Both the position numbers and the translations under genes were made by a program. DNA of 64,000 nucleotides from Aliiroseovarius sp. (GTDB lineage: Bacteria > Pseudomonadota > Alphaproteobacteria > Rhodobacterales > Rhodobacteraceae): positions 1-64,000 of the forward strand of contig NZ_JASBTN010000043.1 of assembly GCF_030148435.1 (NCBI RefSeq). The letters are read 5' to 3'. The notes under the pieces are model-generated. The model had not been told where the DNA came from, made no database searches, and saw nothing but the letters and a program-made list of their open reading frames with translations. Shown in pieces: positions 46,228 through 56,003 of this stretch; position 1 is the first letter of the stretch; every line of letters starts with the position of its first letter.

Positions 46228-47541
46228 TCAGTCGGCGAAGGGGTCAGTCACCAGAATGGTATCGTCGCGCTCCGGCGAGGTCGAGAGCAGCGCAACCGGA
46301 CACTCGATCAGCTCTTCCACGCGTTTCACGTATTTGATCGCATTGGCCGGCAGGTCGTTCCAGCTGCGCGCGCCCTCGGTCGATTCCGACCAGCCGGGCA
46401 TCTCCTCGTAGATCGGCGTGCAGCGTGCCTGCTGGTCGGCAGCGGTCGGCAGGTAGTCCAGGCGCGCGCCGTCCAGTTCATAGCCGACGCAGATCTTCAG
46501 CGTCTCGAACCCGTCCAGCACGTCGAGCTTGGTCAGCGAGATGCCCGACACGCCCGAAGTGGCACAGGTCTGGCGCACCAGGGCCGCGTCGAACCAGCCA
46601 CAGCGACGCTGGCGCCCGGTGGTGGTGCCGAATTCGTGCCCGCGCGTACCCAGACGTTCGCCATCCGCATCCGGCGTGCCATCCTCGTTCAACAGCTCGG
46701 TCGGGAACGGGCCCTCGCCGACGCGGGTGGTATAGGCCTTGACGATGCCCAGCACGTAGTCGATCGAGCCCGGGCCGATGCCCACGCCCGTGGCCGCCTG
46801 CCCCGCAATCACGTTCGAGGAGGTGACGAACGGGTAGGTGCCGAAATCGATGTCCAAGAGCGCGCCCTGCGCCCCTTCGAACAGGATGCGTTTGCCCGCC
46901 TTGCGCTTCTCGTTCAGCACTTTCCACACGGGGGCGGCATATTTCAGGATCTTCGGCGCAACCTCCGACAGTTGCGCAATCAGCGCGTCGCGGTCGATGG
47001 GATCAACGCCCAGACCCTTGCGCAGCGGATCGTGATGCTGCAGCGCGCGGTCGACGCGGGCCTCCAGCGTGGCAGGGTCGGCCAGGTCGGCGACGCGGAT
47101 CGCTCGGCGGCCCACCTTGTCCTCATAGCACGGGCCGATGCCGCGCCCGGTGGTGCCGATCTTGGTGCCCTTCGAGGCGGCTTCCTCGCGGGCGCGGTCC
47201 AGCTCGCCGTGGAAGGGCAGGATCAGCGGGGTGTTTTCCGCGATCATCAGCGTCTCGGGGCTGATGTCCACGCCCTGGCCGGTGATCGTCTCGATCTCGC
47301 GCAGGAGGTTCCACGGGTCCAGCACCACGCCATTGCCGATCACGGACAGCTTGCCACCGCGCACAACGCCCGAAGGCAGCGCGTGCAGCTTGTAGACCGC
47401 CCCGTCGATGACCAGCGTGTGACCCGCGTTATGCCCGCCCTGGAAACGCGCGATCACATCGGCACGTTCGGACAGCCAGTCCACGATCTTGCCTTTTCCC
47501 TCGTCACCCCATTGGGCGCCCACAACGACGACGTTGGCCAT
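46228..47541 (-). CDS. purA: adenylosuccinate synthetase
   Basis: This 437-residue enzyme catalyses the GTP-dependent first step from IMP to AMP. It has the P-loop [29 protein letters not shown], the IMP-site [11 protein letters not shown] and [24 protein letters not shown] 47541 gives the normal N terminus with AGGA upstream; a longer frame to 47586 is not needed. Confidence 0.96.
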   Translation of the reverse strand: MANVVVVGAQWGDEGKGKIVDWLSERADVIARFQGGHNAGHTLVIDGAVYKLHALPSGVVRGGKLSVIGNGVVLDPWNLLREIETITGQGVDISPETLMIAENTPLILPFHGELDRAREEAASKGTKIGTTGRGIGPCYEDKVGRRAIRVADLADPATLEARVDRALQHHDPLRKGLGVDPIDRDALIAQLSEVAPKILKYAAPVWKVLNEKRKAGKRILFEGAQGALLDIDFGTYPFVTSSNVIAGQAATGVGIGPGSIDYVLGIVKAYTTRVGEGPFPTELLNEDGTPDADGERLGTRGHEFGTTTGRQRRCGWFDAALVRQTCATSGVSGISLTKLDVLDGFETLKICVGYELDGARLDYLPTAADQQARCTPIYEEMPGWSESTEGARSWNDLPANAIKYVKRVEELIECPVALLSTSPERDDTILVTDPFAD

Positions 47542-47721
47542 GTCTTTAATCCTGTGTTCGGTAAACCCGCGCCCGTATAGCGGCATGCGCGCCGCGTTGA
47601 AACCTGAATCTGTAAGCGACCAGGCAATCCCGGCATGCTCCCCCCACGCTTAGGGGGTTGCGGGCGCGCGTCCAAGCGCCTAGATAGCCCCATCAGATCG
47701 TTACCCCGGGGATTCCGCCAC

Positions 47722-48093
47722 ATGGAAAACGTCGTTCTTGTTGTTCACCTGATCCTGGCCCTGAGCCTGATCGGCGTCGTGCTGCTGCAGCGTTCGGAAG
47801 GCGGCGGCCTTGGGATTGGTGGCGGCGGCGGTGGCGGTGTCATGTCGTCGCGTGGCGCTGCAACGGCTCTGTCGAAGATCACCTGGGGGCTGGCGATCGC
47901 CTTCCTGGCGACGTCGATCGGCCTGACGATCATTGCCGCGCAACGCTCGGAGGACACGTCGGTGGTCGACATCATCGCCCCGGCCGAACAAGCCGCACCG
48001 GCCGCAGATGCCGTGACCCCGCCAGCGGTGGATCTGGACAGCCTGATGCCGCCCGCGGCGGATGACGGCCTGGCCCCGCCGCGCGCCGAATGA
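47722..48093 (+). CDS. secG: preprotein translocase subunit SecG
   Basis: This 123-residue protein has two TM segments (about 1-20 and 52-73) around the Gly-rich loop with LLQRSEGGGLGIGGG, diagnostic of SecG. The C-terminal tail is Pro/Ala-rich and acidic. It assists SecYE translocation. It precedes pyrG, a frequent arrangement in alphaproteobacteria. Confidence 0.93.
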   Translation: MENVVLVVHLILALSLIGVVLLQRSEGGGLGIGGGGGGGVMSSRGAATALSKITWGLAIAFLATSIGLTIIAAQRSEDTSVVDIIAPAEQAAPAADAVTPPAVDLDSLMPPAADDGLAPPRAE

Positions 48094-48110
48094 CCCGGCA
48101 CATCGCGAAC

Positions 48111-48184
48111 TGATCCCTCCCGGTGCTGTTCAGGCAGCCCGGGATCACCCAGACAATACCTTGAGACGGGCGATTTCATCGCCC
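48111..48184 (+). other. two stem-loops in the secG-pyrG gap
   Basis: TGATCCC (48111-48117) pairs with GGGATCA (48141-48147), and GGGCGAT-TTC-ATCGCCC forms a tight hairpin at 48168-48184. No T-tract follows. They could end secG transcripts or form the 5' leader of pyrG. The remaining 150 bases before pyrG show no gene. Confidence 0.4.
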
Positions 48185-48333
48185 CATCATCTTGCGGTTC
48201 GGTTGCGCGGGACGCCGAATCCGGTTATGGCTCGAGTCCCGTGGGAAGCGGATTCGATTGGCATGAATTGCCGGGCGGTCCGGGGTTAAACGACCCGCAC
48301 AGGCACGCTTAGAACACGGGGGCAGCCAACCTT

Positions 48334-49977
48334 ATGGCACGTTACATCTTCATCACCGGTGGTGTTGTTTCTTCGCTCGGCAAGGGGCTGACCTCTGCCG
48401 CGCTCGGGGCGCTTTTGCAGGCGCGCGGCTTTTCGGTCCGCCTGCGCAAGCTGGACCCCTATCTGAACGTCGATCCCGGCACGATGAGCCCGTTCGAACA
48501 CGGCGAGGTTTTCGTCACCGACGATGGCGCCGAGACAGACCTGGACCTGGGCCATTACGAACGGTTCACCGGCGTGGCCGCGCGCAACACGGACTCGGTC
48601 AGCTCGGGCCGCATCTATACCACGGTGCTGGAGAAGGAACGCCGCGGCGACTATCTGGGCAAGACGATCCAGGTCATTCCCCACGTCACCAACGAGATCA
48701 AGGACTTCATCGCCATTGGTGACGACGAGGTCGATTTCATGCTCTGCGAGATCGGCGGCACGGTCGGCGATATCGAGGCCCTGCCCTTCTTCGAGGCCAT
48801 TCGCCAGTTCAGCCAGGAACGCCCGCGCGGGCAATGCATCTTCATGCACCTGACCCTGCTGCCCTACCTGGCCGCCTCGGGCGAGCTGAAGACCAAACCG
48901 ACCCAGCACTCGGTGAAGGAGCTGCGCTCGATCGGCATCGCGCCCGACGTGCTGGTCTGCCGCTCGGAACACCCGATCCCGGACAAGGAACGCGGCAAGA
49001 TCGCGCTGTTCTGCAACGTGCGTCAGGACAGCGTCATCCCGGCCTATGACCTGAAATCGATCTACGAAGCGCCGATGGCCTATCACAATGTGGGTCTGGA
49101 CCAGGCGGTTCTGGACGCCTTCCAGATCAGCCCGGCGCCGAAACCGGATCTCAGCCGCTGGGTCGATGTCGAGGACCGTATTCACAACGCCGAGGGCGAG
49201 GTGCGCGTGGCCGTGGTCGGCAAATACACCCAGCTGGAAGACGCCTACAAGTCGATCAAGGAGGCCCTGGTGCACGGCGGCATGGCCAACCGGGTCAGGG
49301 TCACGCTGGAATGGGTCGACAGCGAACAGTTCGACGACAAGGACGCCGCCCCCTATCTGGAAGGGTTCCACGCGATCCTGGTGCCCGGCGGCTTCGGCGA
49401 ACGTGGCACCGAGGGCAAGATCAAGGCGGCCGAGTTCGCCCGCACCCGCAAGATCCCCTACCTGGGCATCTGTCTGGGCATGCAGATGGCAGTGATCGAA
49501 GCCGCCCGCAACGTGGCCGGGATCGAGGCAGCAGGGTCCGAGGAATTCGACCACGAGGCCGGGGCCAAACGGTTCGAACCGGTGGTCTACCACCTCAAGG
49601 AATGGGTGCAGGGCAATTATACCGTCAAGCGCAAACTCGGCGACGACAAGGGCGGCACCATGCGCCTGGGCGCCTATAACGCGACCCTGGCCGAAGGCTC
49701 GACCGTGGCGCGTGTCTATGGCGGCACCGCGATCGAGGAACGCCACCGCCACCGTTACGAGGTGGACGTGAAATACCGCGAGCAGCTGGAAGCCTGCGGG
49801 CTGGAGTTCTCGGGCATGTCGCCGGATGGCCGCCTGCCGGAGATCGTCGAATGGAAGGACCACCCCTGGTTCATCGGCGTGCAGTTCCACCCGGAACTGA
49901 AGTCGAAACCCTTCCTGCCGCACCCGCTGTTTGCCGATTTCGTGCGCGCCGCGAAAGAGGTGGAGCGCCTGGTCTGA
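48334..49977 (+). CDS. pyrG: CTP synthase
   Basis: This 547-residue enzyme makes CTP from UTP, ATP and glutamine. The N-terminal synthetase domain has [16 protein letters not shown] and [15 protein letters not shown]. The C-terminal class I amidotransferase has nucleophile LGICLGMQ and QFHPELKS. Length and domain order are standard. Confidence 0.97.
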   Translation: MARYIFITGGVVSSLGKGLTSAALGALLQARGFSVRLRKLDPYLNVDPGTMSPFEHGEVFVTDDGAETDLDLGHYERFTGVAARNTDSVSSGRIYTTVLEKERRGDYLGKTIQVIPHVTNEIKDFIAIGDDEVDFMLCEIGGTVGDIEALPFFEAIRQFSQERPRGQCIFMHLTLLPYLAASGELKTKPTQHSVKELRSIGIAPDVLVCRSEHPIPDKERGKIALFCNVRQDSVIPAYDLKSIYEAPMAYHNVGLDQAVLDAFQISPAPKPDLSRWVDVEDRIHNAEGEVRVAVVGKYTQLEDAYKSIKEALVHGGMANRVRVTLEWVDSEQFDDKDAAPYLEGFHAILVPGGFGERGTEGKIKAAEFARTRKIPYLGICLGMQMAVIEAARNVAGIEAAGSEEFDHEAGAKRFEPVVYHLKEWVQGNYTVKRKLGDDKGGTMRLGAYNATLAEGSTVARVYGGTAIEERHRHRYEVDVKYREQLEACGLEFSGMSPDGRLPEIVEWKDHPWFIGVQFHPELKSKPFLPHPLFADFVRAAKEVERLV

Positions 49978-50100
49978 CACGCGCCCCGGGTTGATTGGCG
50001 AGGACAGGTTCAGCCTTGCCCTTCGCCCATGCGGACCGACTTCCCTCTTGCCATTGCCCCGCGCGCCCGTCAGCATCCGGTCGACAAGAAGGAGGCCCCA

Positions 50101-50394
50101 ATGCCCAAAGGATACTGGATCGGTCGCGTCGATGTGCACGACCCGGAAGAATACAGGAAATACATTGCCGCCAACGCCGGGGCGTTCGAGAAATACGGCG
50201 GGCGCTTCCTGATCCGGGGCGGCGAATTCGAGGCCCGCGAGGGACAGGCCCGCGCGCGCAATGTGGTGATCGAGTTTCCGTCCTACCAGGCCGCCAAGGA
50301 CTGCTATGACAGCCCGGAATACCAGCAGGCCAGGGCCTTCCGCCTGCCGGTTTCCGAAGGCGATGTGGTAATCATCGAAGGCTATGACGGCTGA
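50101..50394 (+). CDS. DUF1330 protein
   Basis: This 97-residue dimeric alpha/beta-barrel protein has the DUF1330 pattern GYWIGRVDVHDPEEYRKYI, then KYGGRFLIRGG and FPSYQAAKDCYDSPEYQ. AAGGAGG precedes ATG 50101. Members are small cytosolic proteins without an agreed role. Confidence 0.9.
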   Translation: MPKGYWIGRVDVHDPEEYRKYIAANAGAFEKYGGRFLIRGGEFEAREGQARARNVVIEFPSYQAAKDCYDSPEYQQARAFRLPVSEGDVVIIEGYDG

Positions 50395-50436
50395 GCGCCG
50401 CTTGGCGCCCCGTCGCAACGGACCTATATCAAAGAC

Positions 50437-50877
50437 ATGTTTCAACAGCTTCTGAACCGCCTGATGGGCGAAACGCCCAGCCCCCTGCCCGAGAATGACG
50501 CCCGGCTGGCGCTGACCGCCCTTCTGGTGCGGCTGGCGCGCTCGGACGGGGATTACGCCCGCGTCGAAGTGGCCCAGATCGAACGCATCATCACCGACCG
50601 CTACGGGCTGGAGGGGGACGCCGCCAACGAACTGCGCCGTGATGCCGAACTGTTCGAGGAAAACGCCCCCGACACCGTGCGCTTTACCCGCGCGATCAAG
50701 GACGCGGTGCCCCACGAGGCGCGCGCGGCCGTCGTGGAGGCCGCCTGGGCCGTGGTGCTGGCCGATGGCACCCGGGCGGATGAGGAGGACGCGCTCATGC
50801 GCATGGTGGCGAACCTTCTGGGGATAAACGACCGCGACTCGGCGCTGGCGCGGCAGCGGGCGCAAAAGGGCGCATGA
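50437..50877 (+). CDS. TerB-like protein
   Basis: This 146-residue all-helical protein has the TerB tellurite-resistance fold pattern: LTALLVRLARSDGDYARVE near residue 27 and EAAWAVVLADGTRADEEDALMRMVANLLG near residue 105. The paired acidic motifs in TerB bind metal. No other ter genes are nearby, so a tellurite role is not implied. Its last codons overlap the next gene by 4 bases. Confidence 0.85.
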   Translation: MFQQLLNRLMGETPSPLPENDARLALTALLVRLARSDGDYARVEVAQIERIITDRYGLEGDAANELRRDAELFEENAPDTVRFTRAIKDAVPHEARAAVVEAAWAVVLADGTRADEEDALMRMVANLLGINDRDSALARQRAQKGA

Positions 50878-51638
50878 GCGCCGCCCAGCCCGAACGGCGC
50901 CAAACCGCCGCCCTTTCCATGTATGACCGGGCCGAGACCGCCGCGGCCAATGACCGGCTCTGGGCCGCCATCCGCGCAGAGCTGGGGCACGGGCCGCAGA
51001 GGCTCACCCGCGACCGCGACCTCTGGGAGGTCTGGACCGACCCGGGCCTGGTTCTGGCCCAGACCTGTGGCCTGCCCTTCCGCGCGAGGCTGCATGACAA
51101 GGTCGCCCTGATCGGCACGCCGGACTACGGCCTGCCGGGGTGCGCGCCGGGCTACTACCATTCGACCCTCGTTGCCCGCGCGGATGACCCCCGCGACCTG
51201 GCCGGACTGGCCGCCGGGACCATGGCGGTGAACGAGGGCCTGTCGCAATCCGGCTGGGCGGCACCGCTGGCTTATCTGGCGGCGCGGAACCTCTCGCCTG
51301 CGCGCTGCCTGCGGACCGGGGCGCACCGCGCCTCTGCCCGGGCCGTGACCGAGGGGGGCGCCGACCTCGCATCGCTCGACAGCGTCACCTGGGCCCTGAT
51401 CCGGCGCCATGACGCATGGGCCGGGGCCCTGCGTGAAGTGGCCACCACCCCGCCGACTCCGGGCCTGCCACTGATCGCAGCCAGGGGCACCGACGCCCCG
51501 CGCCTGCGCGCCGTGGTTGAAGCGGCCATTGAAAAGCTCGCCCCGCAGGACCGCGACATTCTGCACCTCTGCGGCGTGGTTCACATTCCGGCCTCGGAAT
51601 ACCTCGCGCAACCGATCCCACCCGCTCCGACCTTTTGA
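50874..51638 (+). CDS. PhnD/SsuA-like substrate-binding domain protein without signal peptide
   Basis: This 254-residue protein resembles phosphonate-type periplasmic binding proteins: the N lobe with SMYDRAETAAANDRLWAAI, then CAPGYYHSTLVARADDP and GTMAVNEGLSQSG. It lacks any signal peptide, so it is predicted cytosolic. The ATG overlaps the TerB-like gene (ATGA), implying coupling. The ABC ATPase gene follows 113 bases later but need not be its partner. It might act as a sensor or enzyme-like binding protein. Confidence 0.78.
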   Translation: MSAAQPERRQTAALSMYDRAETAAANDRLWAAIRAELGHGPQRLTRDRDLWEVWTDPGLVLAQTCGLPFRARLHDKVALIGTPDYGLPGCAPGYYHSTLVARADDPRDLAGLAAGTMAVNEGLSQSGWAAPLAYLAARNLSPARCLRTGAHRASARAVTEGGADLASLDSVTWALIRRHDAWAGALREVATTPPTPGLPLIAARGTDAPRLRAVVEAAIEKLAPQDRDILHLCGVVHIPASEYLAQPIPPAPTF

Positions 51639-51751
51639 CGCTTTCGGGCGTCAATGCGTCCGATTTCCCCCGCGTAAACCGCGATTTCGCCGTTGCATTC
51701 GCGACGAAATTGCGCCCTACTCTTCGTCTGAAACAACCGATAGCTGCCGCC

Positions 51752-52558
51752 TTGAAAGATACCCAACAGTCCCAAGACCAGAATGCGGGCGACACGCCCG
51801 TCATCGAGATCCGTGACCTGCATAAAAGCTATGGTGAACTGGAGGTGCTCAAGGGCGTCGACCTTGTAGCGCCGCGCGGCCATGTGGTTTCGCTCATCGG
51901 CTCGTCGGGCTCCGGCAAGTCCACCCTGCTGCGCTGCGCCAACCTGCTGGAGGAAAGCCAGCAGGGCGAGATCCGGTTCGAAGGCGAACCGATCCAGTGG
52001 CGCGGTCAGGGGCTGTCACGCCATCCCGCCGACCGCAAACAGGTCACGCGCATCCGCACAAACCTGTCGATGGTGTTCCAGCAGTTCAACCTGTGGGCCC
52101 ATATGACGATCCTGCAAAACGTGATGGAGGCGCCGGTGACGGTGCTGAAACGCGACAGGGCCGAAGTCGAGGAAAAGGCGCGCTATTACCTCGACAAGGT
52201 CGGCATCGGCGACAAATGCGACATGTGGCCGGCGCAGCTGTCCGGCGGCCAGCAACAGCGCGCCGCCATTGCCCGCGCGCTCTGCATGGAGCCGCGCGCC
52301 CTTCTGTTCGACGAACCCACCTCGGCGCTGGACCCCGAGCTGGAACAGGAAGTGGTGAAAGTGATCAAGGACCTCGCCGCCGAGGGCCGCACGATGATCA
52401 TCGTCACCCACGACATGCGCATGGCCGGGGACGTCGCCGACCATGTGGTTTTCCTCCACCAGGGGAAGATCGAAGAAGAAGGGCCGCCACAAGAGCTCTT
52501 CGGCAATCCAAAGACGGAACGCCTGCAGCAATTCCTGTCTGCGACCGTGCCGTCCTGA
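51752..52558 (+). CDS. polar amino acid-type ABC transporter ATPase
   Basis: This ATPase of about 268 residues is of the HisP/GlnQ class. It has Walker A GSSGSGKST, Q-loop FQQFNLW, signature LSGGQQQRAAIARAL, Walker B LLFDEPTSALD and the switch His in VTHDMRMA. The start is uncertain. TTG 51752 gives a family-like length, and no in-frame ATG is close; the frame is open back to 51635. It is followed by the binding protein and two permeases. Confidence 0.88.
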   Translation: MKDTQQSQDQNAGDTPVIEIRDLHKSYGELEVLKGVDLVAPRGHVVSLIGSSGSGKSTLLRCANLLEESQQGEIRFEGEPIQWRGQGLSRHPADRKQVTRIRTNLSMVFQQFNLWAHMTILQNVMEAPVTVLKRDRAEVEEKARYYLDKVGIGDKCDMWPAQLSGGQQQRAAIARALCMEPRALLFDEPTSALDPELEQEVVKVIKDLAAEGRTMIIVTHDMRMAGDVADHVVFLHQGKIEEEGPPQELFGNPKTERLQQFLSATVPS

Positions 52559-52581
52559 CCTATCATCAAGGGAGTAAACAT

Positions 52582-53298
52582 ATGAAAAAACTGATCCTTT
52601 CCGCCGCCGCCCTGGCGCTGACCGCGGGGTTCGCGGCCGCCGACGGCAACACCGTGCGCCTGGGCACCGAGGGCGCCTATGCCCCGTGGAACTTCATCAA
52701 CGACGCGGGCGAAGTGGACGGCTTCGAGCGGGAGCTGGGCGACGAACTGTGCATGCGTGCCGAGCTGGAGTGCACCTGGGTGACGAACGAGTGGGATTCG
52801 ATCATCCCGAACCTCGTGTCCGGCAACTACGACACGATCATCGCCGGCATGTCGATCACCGACGAACGTGACGAGGTCATCGACTTCACCCAGGCCTACA
52901 CCCCGCCGGATCCCTCGGCCTATCTGGCCATGTCGACCGATGTGGACCTGGAAGGCGGCGTGATCGCGGCCCAGGCAACCACCATCCAGGCCGGTTTCAT
53001 CGCCGAAAAGGGCTGGACCCTGGTCGAATATGCCACGCCCGAGGAAACCGTGGCCGCCGTGCGCAACGGCGAAGCCGACGCGGTGCTGGCCGACAAGAGC
53101 TTCCTGGACACCCACAACGGTGTTGACGGTCTGGTGATGCTGGAGCGCATGGAAGCCATCGGCGGCGGCGTCGGCATGGGCGTACGTGAAAGCGACGGCG
53201 AGCTGCGCGCCAAGTTCGACGCGGCGATCCAGTCGATGAAGGACGACGGCACGCTGAACACCCTGATCGCCAAGTGGGAAGTCTCTTCCCAATGGTAA
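52582..53298 (+). CDS. periplasmic polar amino acid-type binding protein
   Basis: This 238-residue type II periplasmic binding protein has a Sec signal (1-20, ending GFAAA). Family motifs are GTEGAYAPWNFINDAGEVDGFE, GMSITDERDEVIDFTQAY and AVLADKSFLD. AAGGGAG precedes the ATG. The substrate is likely a polar amino acid or amine; sequence does not settle it. A strong hairpin follows the stop. Confidence 0.9.
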   Translation: MKKLILSAAALALTAGFAAADGNTVRLGTEGAYAPWNFINDAGEVDGFERELGDELCMRAELECTWVTNEWDSIIPNLVSGNYDTIIAGMSITDERDEVIDFTQAYTPPDPSAYLAMSTDVDLEGGVIAAQATTIQAGFIAEKGWTLVEYATPEETVAAVRNGEADAVLADKSFLDTHNGVDGLVMLERMEAIGGGVGMGVRESDGELRAKFDAAIQSMKDDGTLNTLIAKWEVSSQW

Positions 53299-53307
53299 GT
53301 TGATCCC

Positions 53308-53345
53308 GCCGCGCGCGCCGGCCTGCTGGCCCGGGCGCGCGCGGC
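53308..53345 (+). other. GC-rich stem-loop between binding protein and permease genes
   Basis: GCCGCGCGCGCC and its complement form a 12-bp stem with an inner GGCC-TGCT-GGCC helix and no T-tract. Such hairpins after binding-protein genes typically stabilise the upstream message and reduce read-through into the permeases. Confidence 0.6.
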
Positions 53346-53360
53346 AAACCTTGGACCTCC

Positions 53361-54230
53361 ATGTTCGAATTCTGCACCAATCCCGAGACGCTGGGAGATT
53401 TCCAGTGGTTTGCCTGTTATTTCACCACGGGCAAGCTGTTCAATTTCTATGGCTCCTTCGTCACGGTGCTGGTGCTTCTGTTCATCACCGCCCCCACGGC
53501 GCTGGCCTTCGGCTTCCTCGGCGCCATGTCCGCGCGCAGCCATGTCGCGCCGGTGAGCTGGCTGGGCAAGGCCTATATCGCGATCGTGCGCGGTGTGCCG
53601 GACATCGCCTTTTTCATGTTTTTCGTGATCGCGCTGGATCAGGGGTTCGAGTACCTGCGCCACCAGGCGCTCTGCCCGGACTGGGACCAACCGATCCGCC
53701 AGGGCAATGATTTCATCGTCTGCGCCCAGGCCAAGCTGCCCCTGTCGACCTCGGACCAGTGGGTGCACGAGGTTTACGGTTTCTTTCTGGCGGTACTGAC
53801 CTTTTCGATCGTCTTTGGCGCCTTTGCCGCGAACGTGCTGTTCGGCGCCATGCGCGCGGTGCCGCACGGCCAGATGGAAACCGCCGAGGCCTATGGCATG
53901 AGCCACCGACAGGCCTTCTGGCGCGTTCTGGTGCCGCAGATGTGGATGTATGCCATGCCGGGGCTGGGCAACCTGTGGATGATCCTGATCAAGGCCACGC
54001 CGCTTCTGTTCCTGCTGGGGGTCGAGGATATCGTCTACTGGGCGCGCGAGCTGGGCGGCAGCATCAACCCGCGCTTTACCGATTATCCGCATGGTGACTG
54101 GCGCGCGCAGTTCTTCTTTGGCCTTTTGGTCTTCTACCTCTGCTTTACCCGCGTGTCCGAGATCGCCTTCGACCGCCTGTCGCGCAGGCTGGCCCATGGC
54201 CAGGCGATCGCCACGGGAGGCGCGTCATGA
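53361..54230 (+). CDS. ABC transporter permease, HisQ/HisM family (first)
   Basis: This 289-residue inner-membrane permease has about five TM segments. The EAA loop METAEAYGMSHRQAFWRVLVPQM contacts the ATPase. A periplasmic insertion (about residues 98-140, with two cysteines) sits between early TM segments. It overlaps the second permease by 4 bases. Confidence 0.92.
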   Translation: MFEFCTNPETLGDFQWFACYFTTGKLFNFYGSFVTVLVLLFITAPTALAFGFLGAMSARSHVAPVSWLGKAYIAIVRGVPDIAFFMFFVIALDQGFEYLRHQALCPDWDQPIRQGNDFIVCAQAKLPLSTSDQWVHEVYGFFLAVLTFSIVFGAFAANVLFGAMRAVPHGQMETAEAYGMSHRQAFWRVLVPQMWMYAMPGLGNLWMILIKATPLLFLLGVEDIVYWARELGGSINPRFTDYPHGDWRAQFFFGLLVFYLCFTRVSEIAFDRLSRRLAHGQAIATGGAS

Positions 54231-55030
54231 GCTGTATCGAGACGATCCAGGACTATGCGCTGCGTTCGATCGGCATTGGTGAACGGTTGCTTCCGAAAAC
54301 CGATTTCACCCTCTGTCAGCAATTCACGCTGATCGGGTCGGGCATGATCTGGAACCTCTATTTCGGCGCGCTGGCCCTGCTGGTCGGCTTCTTCATCGCC
54401 TCCGCAGTGGCGGTGGGGAAAAGCGCGCGGTCGCCCTGGCTGCGCAAACCGTCCGAGTGGTTCATCTTCGTCTTCCGCGGCTCGCCTTTGTTCATCCAGT
54501 TCTTCTTTGCCTATGTCATGTTCCTGAAGGTCAAGCAGGCGGGATACATGCCCTGGCTGACCTCGGCCCAGGCCGGTGCGCTGATCGTCTTGATCCTGAA
54601 CACCTCGGCCTATTCGGGCGAGATCTTCAACGGCGCGCTGAAAGCCGTGCCGCGGGGGGACATCGAGGCCGCCAAGGCCTATGGCATTACCGGCTGGAGC
54701 CGGTTCCGCCGCATCACCTGGCCGACCATGCTGCGCCTGGCCTGGCCCGCCTATACGAACGAGGCGATCTTTCTGTTCCACGCCACCACGCTGGTCTTCT
54801 TCTCGGGGTTTCCGACCTGGCGGCAACAGGGCGACGCGCTGTATTACGCCAGCTATTTCGCCGACAAGACTTTCAACCCGTTCGTGCCCTACCCGATCCT
54901 GGCGGGCTATTTCATCCTGCTGACGCTTTGCGTGATCGGCCTTTACGGGCTGGTGAACAAGCGGCTGAACCGGCACTTGCCCGCGGAAAGGAAGCGCAAG
55001 CTGCGCATTCGTCCGAACCTGATCCGCTGA
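54227..55030 (+). CDS. ABC transporter permease, HisQ/HisM family (second)
   Basis: This 267-residue permease has about five TM segments and the EAA loop DIEAAKAYGITGWSRFRRITWPTM. It starts in the ATGA overlap with the first permease, so the two form a heterodimer in this importer. The operon ends here; a 292-base gap with an interspersed repeat separates it from the amidotransferase gene. Confidence 0.92.
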   Translation: MSCIETIQDYALRSIGIGERLLPKTDFTLCQQFTLIGSGMIWNLYFGALALLVGFFIASAVAVGKSARSPWLRKPSEWFIFVFRGSPLFIQFFFAYVMFLKVKQAGYMPWLTSAQAGALIVLILNTSAYSGEIFNGALKAVPRGDIEAAKAYGITGWSRFRRITWPTMLRLAWPAYTNEAIFLFHATTLVFFSGFPTWRQQGDALYYASYFADKTFNPFVPYPILAGYFILLTLCVIGLYGLVNKRLNRHLPAERKRKLRIRPNLIR

Positions 55031-55111
55031 GTCTCGGGCAAGGGGGGGGCTCCCTCATCAGGCGCCAAGGCGCCCTCTTTGGGAGCGGCGCGCCCACAGG
55101 CGGGCGCTTCG

Positions 55112-55143
55112 CCTCCGGCGGGGATATTTATTGAAAGATGAAA
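55112..55143 (+). repeat. interspersed extragenic element, copy 2
   Basis: CCTCCGGCGGGGATATTT is followed by ATT and GAAAGATGAAA. It is preceded by a GC-rich potential hairpin (GCGCGCCC/GGCGGGCGC). It matches copies at 29413-29443 and 59848-59878. The gap 55031-55322 holds no gene; beyond the element it contains only GC-rich sequence and probably the promoter of the next operon. Confidence 0.85.
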
Positions 55144-55322
55144 GGGATACGCGTCATTTCTCCCCGATCCGGCGGGGTGGGGTGGCACCCGGGCGCGGTC
55201 TTTCAAAAGGCCGCCAAGGGTAGGAGCCGGACCGGGGACGCCCGGTTTTTTCACCTCCCCCCTTGCCCCATGAGAGGCCCTCGGCTAGGGTCGGGCAGAA
55301 ATTTGATCAAATTTGGTGACTC

Positions 55323-56003
55323 ATGAGGATCGGCATCCTTCAAACCGGCCACGCGCCGGACGAAGTCCAGGGAAGCCTGGGCGACTATGCGGACATGTTC
55401 CGGCGCCTGCTGGACGGGCATGGCTTCGGGTTCGACATCTACAATGTGGTGGATGGCGAGTTTCCCGCCGGGCCCGAAGCGGCGGACGGCTGGCTGATTA
55501 CCGGTTCGAAACACGGCGCCTATGAGGCACATGATTGGATCCCCCCGCTCGAAGACCTGATCCGCGCCATTCGCGACAGCGCCCGCCCGATGATCGGCGT
55601 CTGCTTCGGCCACCAGATCATCGCCCAGGCCCTTGGCGGCAAGGTCGAGAAATTCCCAGGCGGCTGGGCCGTCGGCCGGACCGAGTATGATTTCGGCGAC
55701 GAGACCCTGGCGCTGAACGCCTGGCATCAGGATCAGGTTGTTTCCCTGCCCGAAAACACCCAGGTTATCGCGTCCAATGATTTCTGCGCCAACGCTGCGC
55801 TGCTGATCGGCGACAACATCCTGACCGTACAGCCGCACCCGGAATTTACCTCGGCAATGATCGAGGGGCTGATCACCTACCGCGGCAAGGGCAACGTGCC
55901 CGCTGACCTGCTGGACAGCGCCAGGGCTGACCTGCCCACCCCGACCGCGAACGCGGGTTTTGCCGCCCGCATGGCGGCGTTTCTGACCAAGGGGGGCAAG
56001 TGA
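55323..56003 (+). CDS. class I glutamine amidotransferase-like protein
   Basis: This 226-residue GATase1 domain is of the GuaA-like type. It has nucleophile Cys94 in GVCFGHQIIAQ and the His172/Glu174 pair in QPHPEF, so the triad is intact. There is no partner synthetase domain in the chain. Its stop overlaps the start of the GS-like gene by one base (TGATG), which argues for a common pathway. It could hydrolyse a gamma-glutamyl amide, as PuuD and IpuF do, but it is not PuuD-like in sequence. Confidence 0.85.
   Translation: MRIGILQTGHAPDEVQGSLGDYADMFRRLLDGHGFGFDIYNVVDGEFPAGPEAADGWLITGSKHGAYEAHDWIPPLEDLIRAIRDSARPMIGVCFGHQIIAQALGGKVEKFPGGWAVGRTEYDFGDETLALNAWHQDQVVSLPENTQVIASNDFCANAALLIGDNILTVQPHPEFTSAMIEGLITYRGKGNVPADLLDSARADLPTPTANAGFAARMAAFLTKGGK

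Noticed and set aside
48190-48260. tRNA-like GGCTCGAGTCCC string before pyrG
   Set aside because: No acceptor stem, anticodon arm or D-arm can be folded around it.
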